A DNA stretch of 64,000 bases from Methanomassiliicoccus sp. (lineage in GTDB: Archaea > Thermoplasmatota > Thermoplasmata > Methanomassiliicoccales > Methanomassiliicoccaceae): assembly GCA_018262895.1 (NCBI GenBank), contig JADFDJ010000001.1:1-64000 (forward strand). Reading direction: 5' to 3'. The notes under the pieces were generated by a model, which was not told the DNA's origin, did not search any database, and saw only the letters and a list, made by a program, of their open reading frames with translations. Below, one piece after another: positions 1 through 9,501 of the stretch. Position 1 is the first letter of the stretch; each line of letters starts with the position of its first letter. The position numbers were made by a program, and so were the translations under genes.

Positions 1-686
1 TCCTCCAAGTTCCTCTTGTCGTTGGCGCCCTTGTCGAAGACGATCAACGAGTTCTCGGAAAGAACGCTCCGGACCTGGTCGTACGTCCGGCGGAAGTGCT
101 CCTTGTCGTTGATGTTGCCCGGCTCTACGGTCATCGCCACCGGTACGTTCACCGGTGGCGCCAGCTGCGCCACCCCCAGCGTCACCTGCTTCTTGTCCGG
201 ACGATGGTCGCGAGAGTACCCGTACTTTGCTAGAGAAGCGAGATCACCGTAGTACACGATGGACGTCCAGTCCATGAGCACGTCCGTGCTCTCGCATCCT
301 AACAGCTTCAGGACGCGGTCCTGAAGCTCGCGGACGATGCGTTCCCTATTTCGTCCGAGAGTCTCCACAGCACGGTACAGCGTCTTGACATTGAACTCCC
401 TGAGTCCGTAGTGCTCGCGTACTTCCACTCGGTTGAGCCACTCGCCCGCTCTCAGCACGCTGAAGTTGTCCCCTAACTTGTAGGCGAGCATGCCACGGAC
501 CAACGCGTCCAAGGAGATGCCTCGGTCCTTGTGCCGGCCGATGACGGCCGGCAGATCAAGACGTTCGTAGAGATCATCGACCATCAGCATGGTGCCGATG
601 GAAAAAGACTTATTGTCGTTCGGCGTAAGCTGAGCTGTCCTCAGCTTTGACTGTCTTCTCACAAACTCAGAATAGGTTGAGGACAC
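1..686 (-). CDS. IS4-superfamily (IS1634-like) transposase, 3' part missing at window edge
   Basis: This is the N-terminal part of a DDE transposase read on the minus strand; the gene runs off the left edge. About 228 residues are visible. Reading starts at a GTG at 686, two codons after an in-frame TAA. An in-frame ATG about 31 codons further in is an alternative, and I see no clear ribosome-binding site. The stretch VLMDWTSIVYYG fits the first catalytic Asp, followed by a YGYSRDHRPDKKQ block, a GNINDKEHF block and the second Asp in IVFDKGAND. This order is typical of IS1634-like members of the IS4 superfamily. It is clearly a different type from the transposase at 61.5-63.0 kb. Whether the element is intact cannot be judged here. 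Confidence 0.75.
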   Translation of the reverse strand, partial: MSSTYSEFVRRQSKLRTAQLTPNDNKSFSIGTMLMVDDLYERLDLPAVIGRHKDRGISLDALVRGMLAYKLGDNFSVLRAGEWLNRVEVREHYGLREFNVKTLYRAVETLGRNRERIVRELQDRVLKLLGCESTDVLMDWTSIVYYGDLASLAKYGYSRDHRPDKKQVTLGVAQLAPPVNVPVAMTVEPGNINDKEHFRRTYDQVRSVLSENSLIVFDKGANDKRNLE

Positions 687-703
687 TTTTTATTACTCTC
701 TGT

Positions 704-723
704 CCTCCGCTTTTCAGCGGAGG
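704..723. repeat. Perfect hairpin upstream of the transposase
   Basis: CCTCCGCT and AGCGGAGG form an 8-bp perfect stem around a TTTC loop. It lies 18 bp upstream of the transposase GTG. It could be a subterminal structure of the insertion sequence or a terminator. A second inverted repeat, TTCGAC-N5-GTCGAA, lies at 762-778. The other element end is outside the window, so neither can be confirmed as a terminal repeat. Confidence 0.5.
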
Positions 724-899
724 CCAGCATAATATCCCTCAACAAAACGAGAATTATTTAATTCGACTCATTGTCGAAGTCGAGTTGTATTCCTGATCCC
801 GATGAGCGACGCGTGCGGCCTCCTGGACATCAGTGGTCGATGGAACCGTACATGCCTCTGGGAGCGGGAGGGCGGGACATGGTGCTACGACAGTATGCC

Positions 900-3800
900 T
901 TATACCCTGCTCACCGACCTCCACACCCCGCTCGGAACAGTGATCTCGAAACGGGCCCCCCTGCCCGGCTCGCCGTTCTCGCAGATGTTGATGCCCGTGA
1001 TGGAAAGTACCTCTTTTGACAGGAACAGGCCCAGGCCGGTGTTCTTACCGTAGCCCTTCGTGAAGAGCTTGTCCTTGTCCGCCAATGGAATCCCCTCTCC
1101 ATCATCCTGGTAAGTTATCTTCAGGTCCCCGCCGATATCGATCATGGAGATCTTTATGGTCGACACCTTCGCCCCGCCGTGACGGAGGGAGTTGTCCATC
1201 AGGTTGTAGAACACCTTCTCCACCAGCGGATCGGCGAAAACCTCCAGCCCCTGGCCATGGATGATCAGCTTGATGTCGCGCATGGGCAGGGCCGCCGCCG
1301 CGTTCCTCGCCAGGGCGTGCACGTCGTGCCACACCGCCGACCTCACCCCCAGCTCCTCGTAGTCCTTGGTGAAGTCTATCTGGCGGGAGATGGCGTCGGA
1401 GGCTCTTTGCGCCTTCTCGATGAGCTGCTTCATCCTCTCAGGGACGTTGGGGACCGACCCGCCGAGGTAGATGTACCCGTTGAGCACCCCCAGCTGGTTC
1501 TTGATATCGTGTCGCGTTATCCCCGAGAGGAGAGTGAGCTTCCTGTTGGCCATGCGCAGGGCGTTCTCCACCCGCCGCAGCTCGGTCACGTCGTGGAGGA
1601 CGCCCTCCACGCCCTTGAGCTCGCCCTTGTCATCGTACGCGAACCTGCTGTTCGTTATGAAGTGGTGCTGCGTCCCGTCCCTGGACATCAGGACCAGCTG
1701 GTAGCCGGACAGGGACCCGGTCTTGCTCAGGGCCTTCATGAAGGCGGTCACATCTTCCGGGTTAGCGTATATTCTGGAAACGGGCAGGCCTATCATCTCC
1801 GCGGGGGAGGAGAAGCCCAGTAACCGGGCCCCGGACGGGCTGACCATGGTGAAGTTGCCGTCCATATCGGCCTCGTACACCAGGTCGATGAGGTTATCGA
1901 CTATGGTCCGGTTCTTAATCTCGCTCCGCTTCAGAGCGTTCTCCGTGCGCTTCCGCTCGGTGATATCGATGAACGTCGCGCAGGCGAACTGTTCGAAGAC
2001 TATCCCGCTTATGATGACATCCTTGACCGTCCTGTCCTTGCATGTGACCTTCAACTCGGCGGCCTGAATGTCCGCACCGCTCCTCTTCGCTTCCCTGACC
2101 GCGACCGTCCATAGGTCGGTGACCCTGCGTCTGTAGTCCTCATCAGGGTACGCCAGGCCCCACCAATCGTCCAGGGTCCGAAGGTCATCGATGGTGTAAC
2201 CGAAGGTCTGCTGGAACCTCTTGTTGACGTACTGGATGGTCCCGTCGTTCCTTACCAGGCATATGGGGACGGGCATCAGGGAGATGAGCTGCCGGAACTC
2301 CTCCTCCCTTTGTATCAGAGCGTTCTCCGTGCGCTTCCGCTCGGTGATGTCCACGAACATCGCGGCTATATTGCCGGGCGAGGTCTGGAACGCTGTGACC
2401 GAGAAGGCGCCGTTGATCGACTCCCCCTCGTATTTGACCTGATCGGCCTGCCAGGTACCGCCCTCCTTCGCGATCTTCCGGTACATCTCCGGGACCCCGG
2501 TCCCGACAAGCAGAGGGAACAGCTCCTCGATGCCCTTCCCGATGAACTGATCGTGACGCGTTCGGATCATCTTATCAGCGCTGGGGTTCCCCCCGGTGAA
2601 GATCAGCGAGCCGTCGGGGTCCAAGCGGTAGAAGTGGATCCCGTACGGAGAGTTCTCCACCACGCTCCTGTACCTCTCCTCGCTCTCCTTCACGGCCTTT
2701 TCGGCGAGCACCCGGTCGGTGACATCACGGCCGTGGAAGAGGAGGCCCTGGATCCCAGGTGTGTCCGGAAGGTACACGAAGGAGCCTTCTATGTAAAGGG
2801 TCCGGCCATCACCGTCGAGGCTCTTGAAGACGGGGATTTTCACATACTGGCCAGGGTCTTGCACAGCCTGCTCCGAGCAAGAGATGATATTTTGGAGATC
2901 GTCGGGGTGGATACTGAGAGGGATATCCTTGCTATCGATCCTCCCGCCCAGGACCCTCTCCTCCTCAAGCCCCATGAGGTTTAGGACCGAGTGGCTGACG
3001 TAGGTATGCACGCCGTTCCTGTCGGTTATGGACGTGAGGTCCGATAAGCACTCGGTGAACGCGCGGAACCTCTCCTCGGACACCCGGAGCGCAGCCTGGC
3101 TGGCCCCCAGTTCCTCGACGTGCCTCTTGAGCTCCTCCTTGTCCAGTGTGAGCTGCTCGTTCGCCTCCTTCAGCTTCTCCTCGACCATCTTCATCTGTGT
3201 GAAGTCATTGGTAGCGACCCCTAGGCCATCCCCCACCTTGAAGGCCCGGATGGTGAGCCAGCATACGCCGAACTGGGCCTCGGGCATGCTCACCATGCCG
3301 CTGAAGGGTACTCCGGTCCTGATGACCTCACGGTACCTATCAAGCTTCTCCCTCCCGACGGACCCGTGCAGTAGGTCCATAAGGTTCCTGCCGATCACCT
3401 CCTCCTTGTGGGTTCCCTCAGGAAGGTACCCCAGGGCGTTCCTGTTGAGGTCTACGAGGTTCAGGTCGTGATCCCAGATCGTGAACGCATCGGAGGCGGA
3501 GTCCATGAACATTTGGAGCCGCTCCTTGTTTTCCCTCAGCTCCCTCTCCCTCCTCAGCAGCTCATCGTACTGCTCCCGGAGTTTCTCCTCGGAGGCGGTT
3601 ATCCTTTCGTTGGCGGCGCGGAGCTCCTCCTCGGTCCTCACCCGGTAGGTTATGTCGCGTATAGACTCTATGGCACCGACGACCTGCCCCTTCTGGTCGT
3701 AAAGAGGGCCGGCCTTGCCCATCAGGGCGACGGGGCGATCCTCCATCTGGAAGATGGTCGTCTCCGCGATGAGGAAGCCCTCCCCGCTCTGGACGGAGCG

Positions 3801-3941
3801 GTAGTTCTCCATGAAGGACTGATCAGGTTCCAGGATCAGGTCGGCGAGCATCTTGCGCCTCTCTCCGTAGATGGGGACGGTGTACTCGTGGTCCCCCCTG
3901 CCCAGCATATCGGCCGAGGGGATGTGCGTCAGCTCCTCCAT
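900..3941 (-). CDS. Multi-PAS sensor histidine kinase (kinase part of a frameshifted receiver-PAS-kinase gene)
   Basis: Cytosolic sensor kinase part, 1013 residues, with no membrane segments. It begins inside a PAS domain and continues with about five more PAS/PAC units, roughly residues 145-255, 290-425, 425-555, 560-690 and 690-810. Two of the PAC ends read DITERKRTENAL. A coiled coil lies at 100-145. The phospho-acceptor region is TRHDIKNQLGVLNGYI, and the ATPase domain has DNSLRHGG (N box), DDGEGIP (G1) and GLGLFLS (G2), so the kinase core looks intact. The ATG at 3941 has no ribosome-binding site and sits in the middle of a PAS domain. The missing PAS start is in the adjoining ORF in another frame. 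This should be read as the 3' part of one gene of about 1177 codons. Input signal and output are unknown. Confidence 0.85.
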   Translation of the reverse strand: MEELTHIPSADMLGRGDHEYTVPIYGERRKMLADLILEPDQSFMENYRSVQSGEGFLIAETTIFQMEDRPVALMGKAGPLYDQKGQVVGAIESIRDITYRVRTEEELRAANERITASEEKLREQYDELLRRERELRENKERLQMFMDSASDAFTIWDHDLNLVDLNRNALGYLPEGTHKEEVIGRNLMDLLHGSVGREKLDRYREVIRTGVPFSGMVSMPEAQFGVCWLTIRAFKVGDGLGVATNDFTQMKMVEEKLKEANEQLTLDKEELKRHVEELGASQAALRVSEERFRAFTECLSDLTSITDRNGVHTYVSHSVLNLMGLEEERVLGGRIDSKDIPLSIHPDDLQNIISCSEQAVQDPGQYVKIPVFKSLDGDGRTLYIEGSFVYLPDTPGIQGLLFHGRDVTDRVLAEKAVKESEERYRSVVENSPYGIHFYRLDPDGSLIFTGGNPSADKMIRTRHDQFIGKGIEELFPLLVGTGVPEMYRKIAKEGGTWQADQVKYEGESINGAFSVTAFQTSPGNIAAMFVDITERKRTENALIQREEEFRQLISLMPVPICLVRNDGTIQYVNKRFQQTFGYTIDDLRTLDDWWGLAYPDEDYRRRVTDLWTVAVREAKRSGADIQAAELKVTCKDRTVKDVIISGIVFEQFACATFIDITERKRTENALKRSEIKNRTIVDNLIDLVYEADMDGNFTMVSPSGARLLGFSSPAEMIGLPVSRIYANPEDVTAFMKALSKTGSLSGYQLVLMSRDGTQHHFITNSRFAYDDKGELKGVEGVLHDVTELRRVENALRMANRKLTLLSGITRHDIKNQLGVLNGYIYLGGSVPNVPERMKQLIEKAQRASDAISRQIDFTKDYEELGVRSAVWHDVHALARNAAAALPMRDIKLIIHGQGLEVFADPLVEKVFYNLMDNSLRHGGAKVSTIKISMIDIGGDLKITYQDDGEGIPLADKDKLFTKGYGKNTGLGLFLSKEVLSITGINICENGEPGRGARFEITVPSGVWRSVSRV

Positions 3942-4432
3942 GGCCCGGTTCCAGGCGATGACCTTTCCCGACAGGTCGATGCGAACGTGGCGTCCGGCAG
4001 AAAGTTGATGATGTCCGAAAGACGCTTCTCCGACTCCTTGAGCGCCAGCTCCGCGCTCCTCCTGCTCACCGCCTGCCGTATCTTGTAGGCCAGCTCCGTG
4101 AACTGGGAGATGGGGTCCCCTCCCTTCTGAAGGTAGAAGTCCGCACCTTCGTTAAGTGCCTGTATCGCTATCTCCTCACGGCCCCGCCCGGTGAAGAGGA
4201 TAAAGGGGATGTCGCTCCCTGATGTCCTAACCCTCCTTAGAAACTCGATGCCGTCCATCTCCGGCATCTGGTAGTCCGATACGATGGCATCGAACTTTTT
4301 TTCGTTCATCAGGGAGATGGCAGTGCACGCGGAGGTAGCGGTGTCGATGGAAAAATGTCCCAGGCTCTCCAGGAATATCTTGCCTATGTCGAGTAGGCCA
4401 GTTTCGTCATCGACATACAGAACGGAGAGCAT
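3929..4432 (-). CDS. Response regulator receiver domain plus PAS start (5' part of the frameshifted gene)
   Basis: Residues 1-120 form a receiver domain: acidic pair DDE near residue 8, phospho-acceptor Asp in IVSDYQMPEMDG, FTGRGREE, and a Lys in LQKGGD. A linker and the first residues of a PAS domain follow (LSDIINFLPDATFA). The frame then runs into unrelated sequence and stops. At that point the next frame continues the expected PAS sequence (IDLSGKVIAWNRAMEEL), so one base appears to be missing at about 3981. In methanogens, receiver-PAS-kinase proteins are common and form one polypeptide. Either the gene is a true frameshift mutant or the reference has a one-base error. Confidence 0.8.
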   Translation of the reverse strand: MLSVLYVDDETGLLDIGKIFLESLGHFSIDTATSACTAISLMNEKKFDAIVSDYQMPEMDGIEFLRRVRTSGSDIPFILFTGRGREEIAIQALNEGADFYLQKGGDPISQFTELAYKIRQAVSRRSAELALKESEKRLSDIINFLPDATFASTCRERSSPGTGPWRS

Positions 4433-4740
4433 GATCCATCGCCAAGGTTATTGACCCAAGGAAGCGTCGATAGAGGCTATTCCAGCAGCTACCGGTAACG
4501 TGACGGACCGTATAAAGGATGCTATCCAGTTCCATCAGGTACGGAACAGGGCCTCATCCGGCCATAACAAACAGAACTTAGATGCGGGCATGCCGTTTAA
4601 TGTATCTCGAGAGGGGTGGTGTCGATATGCTGAAGATCGACAATGAAGGCGTTTTCGCGTCCACGAACGCTGGAGCCTGCTGACCCCGAGCAGGGCGGGG
4701 TAAGGTCCGCGAGGTCCTGGGTCCTTAGTACCGCGCAGAC
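4433..4740. other. Intergenic stretch with an 18-codon mini-ORF and a hairpin
   Basis: No full gene is visible. On the plus strand an ATG at 4627, preceded by the purine-rich GAGGGGTGG, opens an 18-residue frame that ends at TGA 4681-4683. CCTGCT (4676-4681) and AGCAGG (4689-4694) can pair as a hairpin overlapping that stop. A T-rich TTTAATGTA lies about 35 bp upstream of the ATG. It may be a very short peptide or the remnant of a gene start; I cannot distinguish these. Confidence 0.3.
4509..4518 (-). promoter_or_regulatory. Putative TATA box for the receiver-PAS-kinase gene
   Basis: Read on the minus strand this is CCTTTATACG, a fair archaeal TATA box. A transcription start about 27 bp downstream would lie near 4487, giving a leader of about 55 nt before the ATG at 4432. 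The box is nearly symmetric, so it could also serve the plus strand. Confidence 0.35.
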
Positions 4741-5652
4741 CTAATCGCCAACGTCCACCCTGCTGGAATCCGTGGACTGCATGGCCTTAAGGCCGTCCTC
4801 GAAGGACATCATTCGGATATCGAGCTCCGCCTCCACCTTCTGCGAGCTGAGGCAAAGGTATCTACCGCGCCTCGCGATGAGGTCAGAATCGTCCACACTG
4901 GCCCGCCGGCACAATGATGAGGGAAGGTCGAACACCTCGGCCACCTTGAGGCCCATCTCATAACGGTCGAGGCAGTCGGCCCCGGCCACGTGGTAGATGC
5001 CCTGGCCCTCCTTGTCCAGCAGCTTGAGCAGGACCTTAGCGCAGTGGGGCGCGTAAGTGGGGCAGGTCCTCCTGTCCTCAAAGAGGTTGACCATCTCCCC
5101 CGCCCTCAGCCGGGACAGGGTCCAGGTGACGAAGTTCTCCTTGTCGATGAGGCGGTTCCAACCGTAAAGCAGGGAAATGCGGGCGACGATATTGCGCTGG
5201 TCCGCATCCAGGGTGATCCTCTCCGCCTCCAGCTTGGTCTGGGCATATATGCTGAGGGGATCGGGGGTGTCGAACTCGTAGTACGGCTCCCTCTTCTGAC
5301 CGTTGAACACCGCATCCGTGGAGATGTACAGGAGCTTGATGTCATTGAGCTTGCAGGCCGCGGCCACGTTCAGCGTGCCCTCGGCGTTGACCTCCCATGC
5401 CTCCTGAGGATTGGTCTCGCAGCGATCGAGGTCCGTGATACCGGCAGCCAGGATGACCGCCTCCGGCCGCACGGACCTAAGGATCTCGCTGACCTCGCCC
5501 TCGTTCCTGACGTCCATGTGGACCAGGGTCCTCGTCCCTATCTTGGCATCGTTGTCGTGATAGGTCGCAGTGACCTCCCACCCTCGCTGGTACGCTTCCA
5601 GCACCAGGTATTGGCCCAGCAGGCCGGTCCCGCCGATTATAAGCAGCCTCAT
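4741..5652 (-). CDS. RmlD-like extended SDR, NAD(P)-dependent sugar-nucleotide reductase
   Basis: 303 residues of the extended short-chain dehydrogenase family, closest in style to dTDP-4-dehydrorhamnose reductase (RmlD/RfbD). The Rossmann motif is GGTGLLG at residues 7-13. A DVRNEGEV region and ILAAGITDLDRCE follow, then the STDAVF catalytic Ser/Thr strand and YAQTK (YxxxK). RmlD enzymes reduce the 4-keto group of dTDP-6-deoxy-4-ketohexoses. No other rml genes are nearby, so the substrate is uncertain, and the MAT2B-like branch of the family is an alternative. A TATA-like AATTAAAC at 5677-5684 lies about 28 bp before the ATG, which suggests a leaderless mRNA. Confidence 0.75.
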   Translation of the reverse strand: MRLLIIGGTGLLGQYLVLEAYQRGWEVTATYHDNDAKIGTRTLVHMDVRNEGEVSEILRSVRPEAVILAAGITDLDRCETNPQEAWEVNAEGTLNVAAACKLNDIKLLYISTDAVFNGQKREPYYEFDTPDPLSIYAQTKLEAERITLDADQRNIVARISLLYGWNRLIDKENFVTWTLSRLRAGEMVNLFEDRRTCPTYAPHCAKVLLKLLDKEGQGIYHVAGADCLDRYEMGLKVAEVFDLPSSLCRRASVDDSDLIARRGRYLCLSSQKVEAELDIRMMSFEDGLKAMQSTDSSRVDVGD

Positions 5653-5876
5653 CGGGTAATAATCACCACTAGGTCGAATTAAACTTGCTCCTGATTCGGT
5701 CGTCCGGTAGCTAATGTGGGATGGTGGCGCACACGAGGATGAGGATAACGCGAGGGACCGGGGACATCGAACCTATCTGGTGATGGTCCCCGGCAGCGTT
5801 GTACTTCGGTGCCGTCCGGGCCCGGGCATGATGGCAGAACATCACGCGCCTGGCCAAAGGCCTCGGTGTCGGCCGA

Positions 5877-6209
5877 TCACTTCTCGCAGGAGCACTTCAC
5901 GTTCCCGGCGATTATCTCCGGCCAGTCCGCCAGGACGTCGTGGGTCCAGCAATCGTCGGCGCCGGCGGACTCGCGCATTGTCAGGGCCATGATATAGCAC
6001 AGCTCCTTGACCGTAGCACCAGCCTCCAGGGCGCCCTTGAAATGCTTCCTCACGCAGGGTGCGCTCCGCCCCTTGATGGACAGCGCGAAGCAGATGAACT
6101 GATAGGTCTTCTCATCGATCGTCCGCTTCTCCCTGTACATCGCATCTATCTCGTCCAGCTTGCCCGTGAACTCCGGGAAGAACTCCTCCAGCATCTTCAT
6201 TCCTATCAC
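5877..6209 (-). CDS. Carboxymuconolactone decarboxylase (AhpD-like) family protein
   Basis: 110 residues, the usual size for a single CMD/AhpD-like domain (PF02627). The core reads RSAPCVRKHFKGALEAGAT followed by KELCYIMALT. The AhpD CxxC...H site is reduced here: only the second Cys and the His remain, with Ser at the first position. This argues against AhpD-type disulfide peroxidase chemistry. The C-terminus carries CSCEK. Members form small helical oligomers, and most archaeal ones have no assigned reaction. It stands alone between an SDR gene and a surface protein on the same strand. Confidence 0.75.
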   Translation of the reverse strand: MIGMKMLEEFFPEFTGKLDEIDAMYREKRTIDEKTYQFICFALSIKGRSAPCVRKHFKGALEAGATVKELCYIMALTMRESAGADDCWTHDVLADWPEIIAGNVKCSCEK

Positions 6210-6374
6210 TCCCTTGCTGATGGTTCAGCATAATGGGACTTAACGATAATAAAGTCAACTCGCCGGCGTCGGATAGGCCTACCGCCTTTTATCGGTCCAA
6301 TGCCCCCTGGCATCAAGTGAGCAGCGCCGTTCCAGCCCTTCAGGGAGCAGGGGCCACCCCTGCCCCATCGTCAC

Positions 6375-9236
6375 CTACTGCCGCCTCCTGCGCCATAGGA
6401 GGTATCCCGCACCGGCCACGCCAGCGATGGCCAATCCCGCGACAGCGAGCTGACCCTCGAGGGTATCGAGGAAGGAGGATGACGTCCCTGATGGCGAGGA
6501 TGATGACAAGGTGACATTGACCTCACCGCTCCGTTCGCCCTCACCAGCGTCGTTCACGGCCGAGACCTGGTAGTAGTAGGTCTGGTTACCGGTGACGGTA
6601 TTGTCCATGAACGTGGTTCCTATGACCGACGCGATCATCTGCATCGTGGGAACTGAGGCTCCCCGATACACTCTGAAACCAACGATATCAAGGGCACCAT
6701 CGGCCGGGGCCGTCCAGTTCAGTGAGACATATCCGCTGATTATGGAAGCCGTGAGACCGGTGGGAGCGGAGGGTAGGGAAAGCGAAGCGCTCGGTGTGGC
6801 GGCGGCTACATCCGATGTATCCCCTTCACCCACCTCATTGACGGCGGAGACCCTGTAATAGAGGACCTGTCCGTTCTCCAGCCCCTCGTGCAGGTAGCTC
6901 GTACCGGTGGTCGATATTGGGCCATCGCTGCTACTGGGATCGGTGCCCCAGTGAATAAGATAACCGGTGACCGCCCTTCCGCCGTTGTTGGCCGGCGGGT
7001 TCCATGAGAGCATTACCTGGCCGTCGCCTCCGGTCGCGTTCAGCTCTGTGGGAGCACCGGGAACGGTGGCCGTGGCCGAAGGCGTCACGACCACTGCCTC
7101 GCTTACCTCCCCAATCGCAGCGCTGTTATGGGCTGCGACCGTGAAGCTGTAAGGGATGCCGTTCATCAGTCCGCTCACCGTCGCCGATGTCCCGGTGACG
7201 GTAGCGACGCTGGATCCGTCCTGGTAGACGACGTAATGGTCGATGGCCGCTCCCCCGTTGTCCGCGGGAGCGTTCCACGAGAGCGATGCTTGTCCATCAC
7301 CGGGGGTCGCCGTCAGCGCGGTAGGGGCGCTCGGAGGCATGACCAACGCCAGTGGTGCCTTGGGCGTGGCGCTGACCACCGGGCTCATCGTACCTACGCC
7401 CGCGCTATTGTGTGCTGCCACCGCGAAATCATAGCTCGCACCGTTGGTCAGCGAGGTGATGGTCCTTGAGGTTCCGCTCTCATGGACCACGTCAGCGCCG
7501 TTCTGGTAGATGACGTAGTGATCGATCGCTGCACCCCCGTCGCTGGTCGGAGGGCCCCATGATAGATGCACCTGGCCGTCGCCGGGGGTCGCGGTCAATG
7601 TCACGGGAGCACCGGGTACGGTCACTGGCGTGGGAGTCGAACTCACCGTCGCGCTCCTGTCGCCGGTTCCGGCACTGTTGTGGGCAGCGACCGCAAAACT
7701 GTAGGTGTCCCCGTTCCAGAGACCATCCACCGTCGCCGTCGTTCCGGTCACATGGTCCACGTCAAAGCCGTTCATGTACACGACATAGTAGTTTATGGAG
7801 GCTCCCCCGTTGTCCGCGGGAGCGTTCCACGTCAGGGTGACCCTAGTATCTCCAGGTACCGCATTGAGGCCGGTGGGGGGCCCCGGAGGAGATGCCGGCA
7901 GAGCGGTACCCATGGTCAACCCGTGCCAAACACCTCCAGGAGCGGGAAAGTTGGAGCCGGTCCGGGCGTGGCCTCTGATGGCCCCGGGCGTCCCGTCGAG
8001 CCAATCCACACCGACGGTGGTGGGCGCCACGAGGCCGTAGAATGATATCGAGGTCAGGTGGTCGCAGTCAGAGAACGCATCACTCCCTATGGTGGTGACG
8101 CCGCTGGGAACGATCACCGATGTGATGGCGGAACACCCCCCGAAAGCATCCTGACCAATGCTGGTCACTGTGCTGGGGATCGTGAACGAGCCAGCCTTGC
8201 CGCCCGGATATGCGAGCAGGGCGGTAACGGCCTTGTTGTAGAGCACGTTGCTCACGCTGCTGTAGCTAGGGTTGGAGGGGCTCACCGCAAGGGTGGTAAG
8301 TTCGTCGCAGTGCGAGAACGCGGAGACCCCGATGCTTGTGACACTGCTGGGTATGATCGCCGAGGTCAGGTCTGTGCGGAGGTAAGCGCCATCCCCGATG
8401 GAGGTGACGCTGCTGGGGAAGTTCACCGATGTTAGAACGGTCCTCAAGAAAGCATAGTCCCCGATCGTCGTGACACCGGTCGGTAAGGCCGCTGTGGCCA
8501 GCTGGGTGCAGTCGGAGAATGCACGGTCGCCAATGGTCCTGACGCTGTTCGGCAGGCTCACCGATTCCAGGTAATGGCTGTGATCGAACGCACCGTTGGC
8601 GATGATGGAGACGGTGTCGGGTATGGAGAACGACGATCCAGCCTGCCTCCCTGCATATTTGATCAGAGTGCTCTTTGAATGGTCATAGAGCACATTCCCG
8701 GCGCTGGAAAAGTCCGAACTGCCTGCAGCGACAGTGATCGAGCTCAGGGAGGTGCATTGAAAGAAGGCATAGTCACCGATGGTGGTCACACTGCTGGGTA
8801 TGGCCAATGAGGTTAATGCCAGGCATAGATCGAAAGCATGGTCGCCTATGGTGGTCACCGTGTTGGGTATGGTCACCGATGTCATGAGCTGGCAGAATTT
8901 GAAGGCATTGTTTCGTATGGTCGTGACACCACTGGGGATACTTGCTGATGTGATCCTATGACCATCGTCGCTGTCGAACGCACCCTCGCCTATGGCCCTG
9001 ACAGGGTATTCCCCGAAGTTAAAACTGGATGGAATGGAGATGGCGCCTCCGTCTCCTGTGTAATCCGTTATGGTAGCGACGGTGCCCCCTTTGGATAAAC
9101 TGAGGGTATAGGTATAATCCCCTTCCGACAACGCCGAGGCGGTATCCGTTACCATAATGAGAAACGCAGCGTTCATCATCAATAAACAAATGGCCAAGCT
9201 TACCACGCGCCCATGCGGCCTTGCCGTTCCACTCAT
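6375..9236 (-). CDS. Secreted BspA-type leucine-rich-repeat / fibronectin type III surface protein
   Basis: Predicted cell-surface protein of 953 residues. The start was placed at ATG 9236 because GAGGAGGAAG lies just upstream and the next residues form a signal peptide (hydrophobic 14-35). The frame is open upstream to 9620, but that part overlaps the divergent MFS gene and is not protein-like. Residues about 40-430 hold some ten BspA-like LRR_5 repeats of the form IPSSVTTIGDYAF. Five FN3 domains follow, each opening with a PSAPTGLTA-like strand. A Ser-rich linker, one C-terminal membrane helix and an RRRR tail end the protein. BspA-like repeats are known in adhesins of host-associated microbes and methanogens. 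Binding or adhesion is the likely role; the ligand is unknown. Confidence 0.85.
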   Translation of the reverse strand: MSGTARPHGRVVSLAICLLMMNAAFLIMVTDTASALSEGDYTYTLSLSKGGTVATITDYTGDGGAISIPSSFNFGEYPVRAIGEGAFDSDDGHRITSASIPSGVTTIRNNAFKFCQLMTSVTIPNTVTTIGDHAFDLCLALTSLAIPSSVTTIGDYAFFQCTSLSSITVAAGSSDFSSAGNVLYDHSKSTLIKYAGRQAGSSFSIPDTVSIIANGAFDHSHYLESVSLPNSVRTIGDRAFSDCTQLATAALPTGVTTIGDYAFLRTVLTSVNFPSSVTSIGDGAYLRTDLTSAIIPSSVTSIGVSAFSHCDELTTLAVSPSNPSYSSVSNVLYNKAVTALLAYPGGKAGSFTIPSTVTSIGQDAFGGCSAITSVIVPSGVTTIGSDAFSDCDHLTSISFYGLVAPTTVGVDWLDGTPGAIRGHARTGSNFPAPGGVWHGLTMGTALPASPPGPPTGLNAVPGDTRVTLTWNAPADNGGASINYYVVYMNGFDVDHVTGTTATVDGLWNGDTYSFAVAAHNSAGTGDRSATVSSTPTPVTVPGAPVTLTATPGDGQVHLSWGPPTSDGGAAIDHYVIYQNGADVVHESGTSRTITSLTNGASYDFAVAAHNSAGVGTMSPVVSATPKAPLALVMPPSAPTALTATPGDGQASLSWNAPADNGGAAIDHYVVYQDGSSVATVTGTSATVSGLMNGIPYSFTVAAHNSAAIGEVSEAVVVTPSATATVPGAPTELNATGGDGQVMLSWNPPANNGGRAVTGYLIHWGTDPSSSDGPISTTGTSYLHEGLENGQVLYYRVSAVNEVGEGDTSDVAAATPSASLSLPSAPTGLTASIISGYVSLNWTAPADGALDIVGFRVYRGASVPTMQMIASVIGTTFMDNTVTGNQTYYYQVSAVNDAGEGERSGEVNVTLSSSSPSGTSSSFLDTLEGQLAVAGLAIAGVAGAGYLLWRRRRQ

Positions 9237-9501
9237 CCCAGCTTCCTCCTCTGCTCCTCCACTGCCGCTCCCCGGTGGATAGTACCAGGTCGTTCTTTCT
9301 TCTTTCCTGCAGATGATAATACTATGTTTTTTGAATCGTCCAGGGATTAATTTATCAATCGTTAAGGAAGAACAAGCCTGCCTAATATCCGGTGAACGCC
9401 CGGCCATGAACGACGAAGAATGGTCGATCCGGAGAGACAACGTTCGTTCCTTCGAGCAAGAAACCCGTAAATACTCAAGCCCAATATCGGTCCTCGATAT
9501 A

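Noticed and set aside
1179-1823. Plus-strand open frame of 214 codons opposite the histidine kinase
   Set aside because: It lies wholly inside a clear kinase gene on the other strand and has no recognisable protein motif; GC-rich genes often leave open frames on the opposite strand.
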